From a bacterium (GTDB taxonomy: Bacteria; Electryoneota; RPQS01): a stretch of DNA of 64,000 bases. Positions 42,976 through 51,800 of the stretch are shown here, piece after piece (position 1 is the stretch's first letter; every line of letters begins with the position of its first letter). The DNA is taken from contig JABWCQ010000002.1 of NCBI GenBank assembly GCA_013360195.1, forward strand, positions 374,932-438,931, in the 5' to 3' direction. Below the pieces are notes generated by a model that saw nothing but the letters and a program-made list of their open reading frames with translations, was not told the origin of the DNA and searched no databases. A program made the position numbers and the translations under genes.

Positions 42976-44069
42976 TGTACCTCCGCCAGCCGCGATCCGG
43001 ACGACTTGATGCCGCGTACGGCCATTTCAAGGTCATTGGGATTGTTCGCATTCTCTATCGCAGTTTCAAACGATATGATGCCCTGTTTATACAGGCTAAG
43101 AATGGACTGATCGAATGACTGCATTCCGTGCGTTCCCTGGTCATCTTCAATCAGGCCGTGCACCAGGTGCATTTTTTCCGGTACCGTGAGACATTCACGA
43201 ACAGCGGCCGTATTGACAAGAATTTCACAAAGCGGCACACGACCTCTGCTGTCCTTCCTGCTCACTAGTCTTTGCGAAATCACAGCTTGCAATGAACCTG
43301 CAAGCATTGTACGAATTTGAGTTTGCTCATTCAATGGAAAGAAGGAGATGATACGGTTGACAGCCTCTACCGCATTCAGCGTGTGCAACGACGTCAGTAC
43401 AAGGTGCCCCGTTTCCGCTGCCTGCAGAGCGATCTTCATTGTCATCTGGTCGCGGATCTCACCGACCATGATGATGTCCGGGTCCTCACGCAAGGCATGT
43501 GTCAACGCGGCCAGAAATGACTCCGTATCGATCAAGACTTCGCGTTGGGCTATCAGAGACTTCTTGTTTGAGAATACGTACTCTATTGGATCTTCGATGG
43601 TCAGAATGTTTACACTTCGCGTCTGATTGATATGTTCTATCATCGACGCCATCGTTGTAGACTTGCCGGATCCGGTGGCACCGGTCAGGAGGATGATGCC
43701 ACGCTTGTTTGAGCACATCTTTTCAATCGCGGTCGGCAGGCCAAGTTCTTTAAAACCGGGAATTACCGTCTTGATTGCGCGAAATGCGAGTGCAGGCGTC
43801 CCCTTTTGAAAATAGGCGTTGACACGCACTCGGCCATGCCCGGGGACAGTAAGCGCCATATCAAGTTCCTTGTCGTGCAAGAATCTTTCGAGCTGTCCTG
43901 AGGTCAGACACTCGTTCAAGAGTGCGCTCATCTCCCGCTCAGCGACTGGTTCCGGTCTCGTACCGAAAAGATTACCGTCAATCCTGAGCACAGGCACACT
44001 TCCAACTCTCAGGTGGAGGTCAGACGCCTTCTTTGTAAACAGTAATTCCAGCAGGCCCTTGAGTTCCAT
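42972..44069 (-). CDS. pilU: PilT/PilU-type retraction ATPase
   Basis: 365 residues. Walker A 'LTGATGSGKSTTMASM', Asp box 'ILTIEDPIEY', Walker B 'IIMVGEIRDQMT' and His box 'GHLVLTSLHTLNAVEA' are intact. The C-terminal 'AVRECLTVPEKMHLVHGLIE' replaces PilT's AIRNLIRE, and 'GMQSFDQSILSLYKQGIISF' is typical of PilU, so it is assigned as the second, PilU-like retraction motor. The other PilT lies at 59444. Its neighbours are regulatory genes rather than the pilB-pilC series. Confidence 0.88.
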   Translation of the reverse strand: MELKGLLELLFTKKASDLHLRVGSVPVLRIDGNLFGTRPEPVAEREMSALLNECLTSGQLERFLHDKELDMALTVPGHGRVRVNAYFQKGTPALAFRAIKTVIPGFKELGLPTAIEKMCSNKRGIILLTGATGSGKSTTMASMIEHINQTRSVNILTIEDPIEYVFSNKKSLIAQREVLIDTESFLAALTHALREDPDIIMVGEIRDQMTMKIALQAAETGHLVLTSLHTLNAVEAVNRIISFFPLNEQTQIRTMLAGSLQAVISQRLVSRKDSRGRVPLCEILVNTAAVRECLTVPEKMHLVHGLIEDDQGTHGMQSFDQSILSLYKQGIISFETAIENANNPNDLEMAVRGIKSSGSRLAEVQ

Positions 44070-44087
44070 TTGCCCTTGCCCTTTTCC

Positions 44088-45254
44088 CTAATTGCTCTGC
44101 ACCGATGTGCGTGACATCCTCAGCGCTGCATCGGCTGCGTGTGCCGAGTCGGGTGCGACCTTTTCAAAGCATTGCTTCGCGGCTGACCCGTTTCCAAGTA
44201 CTTCATTGAGCAATCCCATGTGATAGAATAGCTCACTTTGCGCCTCGGCTTCGTTCCCGTTCGAGTTGGACTCTTCCTCTAGAACTCGCAGTGCGCGGTG
44301 GGGATCATTCGAATTCTTCAAGCAGTTTGCCAGTTCAATTGTGGCCCTGCTGCGCAAGCTTCGGTCGCGTCGTGCGGTCTGAAATTCTGTTATTGCCGCG
44401 TCCCAAAGCTTCATTTCTGAATACACCACCCCTAAGTCATAATGGTCCTTTCCTTGTCCAATCGGCAGATCATCTTCCTGCTGAACTTCAATCGATTCGA
44501 ACGCAGGTTGTGAGTGGTCCTCGACAGGATGGGACTGCATGGGCTGATATCCGTTGGAATCCTGCTTAAGAATGGAGAAGTCATTGCTTGTCCAGTCCGA
44601 TTCAATAGACATCAGGCCGTCTGCTGCCGGCTCATAGACCTCTGATTGCTTTTCAATCGGCGTTTCAAATACTTCGGCCTCGTCTGCTGTTGTTGCCGTA
44701 TCAATGCTTTCCTGCATTCTTCTGACATAAGCCTGAATATCCCGCTGTAATTCGATATCTTCTAGTCCGCATTCCTCATAGATGTGCAACAATTCCTCAT
44801 GCAGGTGCGGCTGTCGAATTTCGCACTGCATTATCTTTCTGAACCAGCTTTTCTTCTCAGAAATTGATGAGTGCTTCGCAAGTTTCACGAATGACCTGAA
44901 CGAGGAGATTGCGTCGGCGAAGTATTCCAGTCCCAGTAGTGCTTCGGAGATGTCGCGATGAACGCCCGTTTCCTCCGGACATCTCTTCGCTATCTTCCGG
45001 CCGATGCCCAGAACGTTTTCATGCAAACTCTCCTGGGCATAGCCGTTCATTGCTTTCTGCCACGACTCCAAAGCTGCGACCATGTCGCCGGCACGATACT
45101 GTATGTCGCCCAGCAGGTTCCATTGCGCGTAGTTTTGCTCGTTGACATTTGCCTGTTCCGTGAAGAACGGAAGAGCCGCCTTCCACTTGCCATTTCTCAG
45201 AGCAAGCCTTGCCTTTAGGTCAGGTTTCTTCGGAGTGCTGAATGACAGATTCAT
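44088..45254 (-). CDS. TPR-repeat protein
   Basis: 388 residues from ATG 45254; the open frame begins earlier but overlaps the pilX-like gene. TPR-like helical pairs at the N-terminus ('LALRNGKWKAALPFFTEQANVNEQN', 'AQWNLLGDIQYRAGDMVAALESW') and again near the C-terminus ('DHYDLGVVYSEMKLWDAAITEF', 'LFYHMGLLNEVLGNGSAAKQCF'), separated by a glutamate/serine-rich linker. No signal peptide, so cytoplasmic. It sits between the minor pilins and pilU. A scaffold role in the pilus motor control block is possible, but the sequence does not show a partner. Confidence 0.75.
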   Translation of the reverse strand: MNLSFSTPKKPDLKARLALRNGKWKAALPFFTEQANVNEQNYAQWNLLGDIQYRAGDMVAALESWQKAMNGYAQESLHENVLGIGRKIAKRCPEETGVHRDISEALLGLEYFADAISSFRSFVKLAKHSSISEKKSWFRKIMQCEIRQPHLHEELLHIYEECGLEDIELQRDIQAYVRRMQESIDTATTADEAEVFETPIEKQSEVYEPAADGLMSIESDWTSNDFSILKQDSNGYQPMQSHPVEDHSQPAFESIEVQQEDDLPIGQGKDHYDLGVVYSEMKLWDAAITEFQTARRDRSLRSRATIELANCLKNSNDPHRALRVLEEESNSNGNEAEAQSELFYHMGLLNEVLGNGSAAKQCFEKVAPDSAHAADAALRMSRTSVQSN

Positions 45255-45265
45255 CCTAATGTCCT

Positions 45266-46921
45266 TTAACTGGTCTGGCGCCAGGCGCCGCGTTGAACTG
45301 TGTGTACCTTCGGAGTTCCCGGAGGCCAATTGTCGGGGTCAAGCAAGTCGGTATCAAATCCCCAATTTCGCTTAGGCGCTGTATAGTAGCTTCCATAGCT
45401 CCAGGGTCGCGTGTGGAATCGGCTGTACCAAAGATCGATCATGCTGCCTCTGTACGTCACCCATTGACTGCTCCAATTTTCAAGAAAACGCAGCAGATTT
45501 TCAAGACCGCCGCTGTAATTGCCCCCATCAATTGTCGGCACGTGTCCCGTCATGATGCAGGCATTTACGTTCATATTGGAGGGAACGCGATTGCTCAAAG
45601 AGCGGTTCGAGTTTGCGTCGTTCCAGTTGGGCGACAGAAATGTGATCGCGTCACAAAGTAGCGCCGAACCACGCTTGTTAACCGTATTGTAGTGTCCCCA
45701 TACGTATAATGGGAGGTCTGTTGCGATGGTTAGACCGTTTGACGGCAGCGTTGAACCGTTCTTGATTCGCACGACTGTATTGGACGTTCGATAGTCGCTG
45801 ATGTAAATGATGCCGTTGTCAGGCCAAAGACTGTCCGTGATCATCCTTGCGATGTCGACGTTTATTACGTCCATCCAGCGGTCTTCTCGGTCATCATACA
45901 TTTGAGCAAGATTCCTCACGAATGTCAGGCCGGGCGCAACGGCAACTCCGGCGCTGTCAACGAGGTTTCCGTCAACATACCGGAGTCCTGCTTTGTACCA
46001 GTACTTTACTTCTCGCTCTTGGTCCCCGTCATTTACAGAGTCTGCACGCTCAACAATTTCATGCTGATCTGCCGCAGGAGGCAAAGGCAGCCTTAAGGTA
46101 GACATACCATGCGCTCTGTCGCGCATCTGTCCGCCCCATAAGGTTAATGACTGTTCCGCCCAGTCCGGGCGCCGGTTATCAAGCCAGTAGGTGCCGCGCC
46201 AAACGTTCTGGTAAACACCAAGGTTGTCCTTGATTCTCACCGGTCCGGTCTCGTCTATGTGGCCATTGTCTTTACGATGATGCCAGTAATACCCTCCGGC
46301 CGTCACATACGAATTGCAGTTAATTCCGGTCTGCGCCCCCATATACAGATCGGCATTCGTATGAATACGTCCCTCGAATGTCATCGTAGGTCCGGGAAAG
46401 ATCTCCAGATCCTCATCATAGAACACACCAAACTGAAAGAGCGGAATGAACTGATGTTGGACTTCCCTGTTGATCGTTGTCGACGACCGCCCTGATTGCG
46501 CTCTTGCAGTGATATTGTACCGATTGACAAAACCAATGAGACCCTGGTAGTCGCCTGTGGTAATGATCTCTTCAGTCGTCCCCGGCAGCCGGGTGACCTC
46601 ATACAAATCATACTGGTAGCCGTCCATATTCGGCGCCGGCAGTGAATCCAGCGTCCCTTGTTCAGGATCAAGATTCGTCATCAAGAGATCCCTTAGTTGG
46701 TCGGCACCCCACTCAATCGCCGCCTCGGACGCATAAAATGTTCTGGTTTCGTCAAGCGCGGTGGTCTCGACTTTTGAAGTACCAATTGAGCGCAAGGAAG
46801 ATGTGGTAGCCACAAACATCAACCCCGCAAGCATCACGACCGCTGCAATCATGATAACGCCCTGCTGACCTTTTAGTCGCCCGTTCTTGCCGCCCTTCGT
46901 TTGTTCATGTAGGTTTTTCAT
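45266..46921 (-). CDS. PilX-like minor pilin / pilus-tip protein
   Basis: 551 residues. A basic leader 'GGKNGRLKGQQG' precedes a hydrophobic helix ('VIMIAAVVMLAGLMFVATTSSL') and the 'YASEAAIEWGADQL' stretch typical of PilX N-terminal proteins. The helix lacks the usual glutamate at mature position 5. The remaining 450 residues form a large beta-rich domain ('GPTMTFEGRIHTNADLYMGA'), well beyond normal minor pilins, so it may be a pilus-tip adhesin or priming subunit. Part of the pilV-pilW-pilX order. Confidence 0.75.
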   Translation of the reverse strand: MKNLHEQTKGGKNGRLKGQQGVIMIAAVVMLAGLMFVATTSSLRSIGTSKVETTALDETRTFYASEAAIEWGADQLRDLLMTNLDPEQGTLDSLPAPNMDGYQYDLYEVTRLPGTTEEIITTGDYQGLIGFVNRYNITARAQSGRSSTTINREVQHQFIPLFQFGVFYDEDLEIFPGPTMTFEGRIHTNADLYMGAQTGINCNSYVTAGGYYWHHRKDNGHIDETGPVRIKDNLGVYQNVWRGTYWLDNRRPDWAEQSLTLWGGQMRDRAHGMSTLRLPLPPAADQHEIVERADSVNDGDQEREVKYWYKAGLRYVDGNLVDSAGVAVAPGLTFVRNLAQMYDDREDRWMDVINVDIARMITDSLWPDNGIIYISDYRTSNTVVRIKNGSTLPSNGLTIATDLPLYVWGHYNTVNKRGSALLCDAITFLSPNWNDANSNRSLSNRVPSNMNVNACIMTGHVPTIDGGNYSGGLENLLRFLENWSSQWVTYRGSMIDLWYSRFHTRPWSYGSYYTAPKRNWGFDTDLLDPDNWPPGTPKVHTVQRGAWRQTS

Positions 46922-46936
46922 GTCAATCCTCGGGCG

Positions 46937-47710
46937 TTACGATGCATCCAAGTTTAAGTTCCGTCCCCGTACCATGAAGCGATAAACTTCACGGTGAAAG
47001 TTGTCGTACCAGTATCTTCCGTCAGGCAGCATTACATACTCTCGGTGTTCGCCTTGCGCCTCTTCATCCGAACGCACTACCATGGTGATTTCCACGGCCG
47101 TGACTAGCATGCGTTGACCGGAAGTCAGAACATGTCCCCCGGGAGGTATCGGACCGGCTTGAGGCAGCTCATTGCCGTCCATATCAAAGTACCTGAACAG
47201 CACGCCGTCGATGTTCTGGCCGATCACGCGGGCATTTCGAATTCCCCACTCAACTGAATCCCGCTGCCATTCCCAGATGTCCTGCTGAATGCCGTCAGCA
47301 TTCGCCCATAGTCCGATTGTTTCAGTGATGGAATCATTGTCGATATCACAGCTGAAAACCAGACTATAGCTCGTGGCATGCTCGACCGGTTCATGTACTC
47401 CGTTGCTCCAATCAATGTCAGGCACGTCTCGGTTGATGTCATTCGTGTCACCGTCAATGTCTTCCGTGGCGAATAGTCCCATCAAACGGACATCTCTGAC
47501 GAGCTTCATGGCCATTAGTCGCCCCTCGGACGTTGCCGCAGCTCTGCTAGCTTCTTTTGTTGCTGAGGCTGCTGCGACGTAATACAGCGAGAATAGCGAA
47601 ACCAGCACGACCGCACCAAGGGTCATTGCAATTGTCATCTCAAGAAGGGATCCGCCCTTCTGTGCCCGGTTCACCGCCCAGTAATCGCCGCTTTGTAACG
47701 TGCGATTCAT
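46937..47710 (-). CDS. pilW: PilW-like minor pilin
   Basis: 257 residues from ATG 47710; preferred because AAGG lies 9-10 bases upstream, while the ATG at 47719 has no such spacing. The prepilin motif is 'AQKG/GSLLEMTIAMTLGAVVLVSLF', with the glutamate at position 5 of the mature helix (G/GSLLE). The C-terminal domain is beta-rich ('NIDGVLFRYFDMDGNELP'). This layout fits PilW/ComGF-type minor pilins that start pilus assembly. It lies between pilV and the pilX-like gene. Confidence 0.8.
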   Translation of the reverse strand: MNRTLQSGDYWAVNRAQKGGSLLEMTIAMTLGAVVLVSLFSLYYVAAASATKEASRAAATSEGRLMAMKLVRDVRLMGLFATEDIDGDTNDINRDVPDIDWSNGVHEPVEHATSYSLVFSCDIDNDSITETIGLWANADGIQQDIWEWQRDSVEWGIRNARVIGQNIDGVLFRYFDMDGNELPQAGPIPPGGHVLTSGQRMLVTAVEITMVVRSDEEAQGEHREYVMLPDGRYWYDNFHREVYRFMVRGRNLNLDAS

Positions 47711-47723
47711 TGTGTTCATCCTT

Positions 47724-48104
47724 TTATAATTGGGCAACCATTGTAGTCGCTTCTGCCTGGTGCCGGTCGGAATCAAACAGAATGCGAACGCGAACTCGTT
47801 TCACGTTACCAAGATCGGTAACCTCAACCACGCGGCGGAAGTCTGGTTGGTCCAGAAACGAATTGCCATAATCTGAATCACTGGAAATTATGTCGACAAA
47901 ACGGTCATTCCGCAAAGTCTCCATTTCCAGCCGCAGCAAGCTGTTCGCAGTTTCCATCTTTTCGACATAACGGTTTGACTTTGCAATGCCGACGAATGAC
48001 GCCATCACGACAACCAGCCCTCCGGTCACAATAAGCACTGTAACCAAGACTTCCAGCAAACTGATGCCCGCTTGCCACTTTCTCATGATTCTTCTGACAT
48101 TCAT
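47724..48104 (-). CDS. pilV: PilV-like minor pilin
   Basis: 126 residues from ATG 48104. Prepilin leader 'MNVRRIMRKWQAG' followed by the class III helix 'ISLLEVLVTVLIVTGGLVVV' with glutamate at position 5. The remaining domain is small. PilV-type minor pilin that would prime the pilus with PilW and PilX. The open frame extends 60 bases upstream, but this start places the leader length correctly. Confidence 0.82.
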   Translation of the reverse strand: MNVRRIMRKWQAGISLLEVLVTVLIVTGGLVVVMASFVGIAKSNRYVEKMETANSLLRLEMETLRNDRFVDIISSDSDYGNSFLDQPDFRRVVEVTDLGNVKRVRVRILFDSDRHQAEATTMVAQL

Positions 48105-48124
48105 CGCAAACCCCTTGAGCGCTC

Positions 48125-48874
48125 TTAGCGCAATGCTTGAGAAAGACCTATTGAAACATTCCAATTCCCGTTTTCGCCGCTGGATGCTTCCCCTGTGACG
48201 GAGTATCCATCAGGCAAGTGCCATTCAAGTCCAACAAGCGGGGAAATCGGCTGCTCTCCGTCACTGTACGACCCGCTCCCGGATGCAGCCTCTAGAAATT
48301 CCCCATTGTATGAAACCTTGTAGTCGCGCTTACCGGTCAAGTAAACTTTCGTCGCGCCAACATAAGGAGTCACTTCGGAAATCCGGTATCCAACTGTCAG
48401 AGAGGGTTGAACCTCCTGCCATAGGTACTTGTTCGAAACGGTTCGACCACTTCTCGTGACGTCACCTTCGGCACCAAAACCCAAATAGGAAATCCCCAGA
48501 TTGATCTGCAAAGGACTCGATATGGGAAATCCTGCTTTCAGTCCTGCACCCCAGGCGAGCGATGGACTGCTGGAAAACGGCGAGAAACCGTTATTGAATT
48601 CATTGAAGTCCAGGTTTGCAACTCCAAACTTGAGTTGGCCGTCCAGAAAATCTGTCAGTCCGTAGCGTCCCGATAAGAACAACCGCTGGGATTCAGTACC
48701 GCCGAAACCGCTTGCTTCGCTCTCCATGGGCACATCGAACGACGATCGTTCTGCTTCAACGGTCATGCTTGTGACCTGGTTGCCAACACAGAATGTCGGA
48801 CCACCTACCATAGCTTGGACGCTCCCGCTAATCGCGAGCGAAAGGCCAATGATTGTCAAAGTAGCTATTTTCAT
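48125..48874 (-). CDS. Outer-membrane beta-barrel-like protein
   Basis: 249 residues from ATG 48874 with AGGAGAT upstream (a clear ribosome-binding site). Signal peptide 'IATLTIIGLSLAISGSVQAM'. The rest alternates polar/hydrophobic strands ('RLFLSGRYGLTDFLDGQLKFG', 'LQINLGISYLGFGAEG', 'PSLTVGYRISEVTPYVGATKV'), and it ends 'WNVSIGLSQALR', suggesting a small 8-10 strand barrel. No known family was recognised. It lies 10 bases after the giant Ig protein, so the two are likely co-expressed. A role in its surface display is a guess. Confidence 0.7.
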   Translation of the reverse strand: MKIATLTIIGLSLAISGSVQAMVGGPTFCVGNQVTSMTVEAERSSFDVPMESEASGFGGTESQRLFLSGRYGLTDFLDGQLKFGVANLDFNEFNNGFSPFSSSPSLAWGAGLKAGFPISSPLQINLGISYLGFGAEGDVTRSGRTVSNKYLWQEVQPSLTVGYRISEVTPYVGATKVYLTGKRDYKVSYNGEFLEAASGSGSYSDGEQPISPLVGLEWHLPDGYSVTGEASSGENGNWNVSIGLSQALR

Positions 48875-48884
48875 CTTACATCTC

Positions 48885-51800
48885 CTATTGATTGATCTCG
48901 TCGTCACGCGACGGCGGCGCGGCATTCGGTGGGAACGATGTCAGGAGTGAGAACGTTTCCGTGAATGCATAGGCAGCGCCGTACTCGGCCTCGACATTTA
49001 TGAGCACCGGAGTCGCCGCAGGATCGTCGTTTGTTGTCAGGTTGTTAAAGAAGCTGACGGTATACGTCGTGTCACCTGGACATCCTAGAGTGATTGAGCT
49101 TGGGTAGACGCTACCTGAGCTTGCACTGAACGAAATCGTCGTGCCGGCCACCATTGGCCAGTAGTTGTAGTCGTAAAGTGAGAGCCTGATCAGCGCGTTT
49201 TCGCCAATGTGCAGTTCACGCTCGTTGGGATCACCGTTAACGGTTACTTCACGAATGTTAAGAATGGGCTGCGAATAGTCAAACACAACGTTTGTCGTCG
49301 CCCATACCCACACGCTGTCACCGGTTTCATCGACACCGGCCGTCCGGCAAAGCACTTTGGCCATTCCGTTCTGATCCGGAACGTCGCTGCAGAGAATGGT
49401 CGTGCCTAAGTTCGGATCGGTAAGTGTGTTGAGCCACCGGTTGATTGTGGGCAGCGGATTGCCGCTGTACAGTCTTACGCGCGCAAAGCCGGCCGAATCC
49501 GTGTAACCCGTCGCGGTTGTAATGACACCGCCTGACGTCGTGAAGTAAACGGCTGTCCCTGGCGTTACCGGATTGTTGTAACGGTCGCCGACGAGACATA
49601 CGATCTCAACGCTCTCCCCGACAACGTCCATTCCGAACATGTTGCACGGCGAGGCGCCGATTGCCATATGGCTTGATGCACATCCGTCCGCAATGTTCTC
49701 AATGAACGCTGGGCCGGCATAAATAAGAATTTCGGTGGAAACCGCACTAATGCCCGAGCATACAGCCCTGACTCTCGCAGTTCCGGAAACTGTACCGCTG
49801 TTGTATGCAACCGTTGCCTGACCGTTTATCGTCGGAATCGCACCGGTGCTCGAAAGGAAGTCTCCGCCGCCTGGCGAATTGTTGATGTTAAAGTATACTT
49901 CGGTGCCGTCGAGCACGGGGTTGTTGTTGGCATCCCGGACTGTCGCAGTGATGAGTAACGTCTCGTTTCTGCCGCTGCCCCGAACGCCTACCGAATTAGG
50001 TGTGAAGGATAGCTGAATGCTGTTCGGGTTTCCTGGCAGCAGGTACAACGTGTAGTTTGCGGAGGCGGCCCCGGCAGTTGCGGTCACGATCGCAGTTCCC
50101 GTCTGCGATGAACTGAACGGCACGGTGGCGTCTCCATTGGCGTTTGTTACTCTGCTCGACGTGATATTGCCTATTGTTGTTGTGAACTGTACTTCAATAT
50201 TGGCCAACGGATGTCCGACAGCATCGGTGACATGCGCGGTAATACTGTCGGTTTGTATACCGTCAGCAGGCAAACTGTCAATCAGTGCGGACAAGGTGAT
50301 TATCGACGGATCACCAACGCGATAGATAACTTGCACGCTATCCCGCACGCTCTGGTTCTCTTCTGCCCAAGCTGCCACCCAAAACGTATCCGGCGTCGCA
50401 CTTGAAATCAGCGTATTCGTCGCAACTCCTCCGACCGTTGTTCGCAAATTCTCCAGCGTTCCCGATTGAGGCGGAATACTGAATCTGACTTGCGTTCCAT
50501 TCGGAACGGGATTTCCATTCTGATCTGTCACGTTTGCCGTGAGAATCGATTGCGAACTATTGTCGGCGAATAAGATCGTCGGCGACGCCGTCAGCGACAA
50601 TGTGGTCGGCGTGGACGCTGCAAAAGCTACATTTGCCTGCGCGGTGAGAGTTTGGCCGTAAGTTGCCGTTACTGTCGCTGTCCCGGTCTGAGTCGAGGCC
50701 TGCAGATTGACCGTCGCAACACCGCTTTCGTCCGTGGTGGCGCTTGCAGGTATGGTTCCTCTGCTCGTCCCGAAAAAGACCGTGGCTTCAGGAATTGCAA
50801 TTAGCGAAGTTGTTTCGTAGACGTGGACGCTTATCTCTGACGTTGAATTTCCATCTGCGATCACCATTTCGGGAACCGCATTTGCGGCAACGGTCACCCC
50901 GCGTAAGGTGATTGCCGTCGTTCCTTGGGCTGTGCCGGAGCTTGCCAGAATGTTCGATAAAAGGTTTGTGCTTCTTCCCGGCGGTGTGAATAAGAGCGTC
51001 GCTACACCATTGCTGTTCGTTGTTGTAATGGCCGGGGCAAAGGTGATTCCGGACGCGGTCCAAGTGACGTTCGCGTTCGCAAGCGGGACTCCCATCGCGT
51101 CATAAACCGTTGCACTGATCGGAAGAGAAGACAATCCGTCCGCGCGCACGGAGTTCGCTTGTGGCGACACTGACACTGATTGCGGGGTCGGAGCATACAT
51201 CGTCACTGCGACAGTATCAGCCAGTTGACTGCCCATGCCGCACACGATCATGGCATTCCCGCTAAGTGAGGATGCAACAAGATTTGCGGTCGCGATACCC
51301 GAAGCATTTGTTACGATGCTGTTAGGAATTGAACCAAGACTTGTTCCGAAACTCACACTGCGACCGGACACCGCGACCAGACTGGTGGTCTCGCGCACTT
51401 GTGCCTGAATTGTATTCGTCGAAACTCCGTTTGCAGGCATTGCATCATATTGTGAAGACGCTGTGATTGTCACACCGCGCAGACCGATCGAGATTGAATC
51501 TGATGCGGATTGAGAGGACACTCTTATCAAAGTCTGCGTGTCCGTCACGCGGCCTGTCGAGGTATAGGTATTAGCTGCATTTCCTTCGGCATCCGTGTAG
51601 CTTGTTCCTTGTGCCAAGCTGCCGGGACCGGTGATTGACCACACGATTGCCGTATTGGCGATCGGATTTCCACTCTGGTCAAGCAGCCTGCATGACAAAT
51701 TCGAGGTACTTTGACCGTCAGCGAGCAGCGAGCTGGCCGAAGCCGTCAAATCCAGTCCGGATGGCGATGGCGAGAATAGATTCAATTGCACTGTATCACG

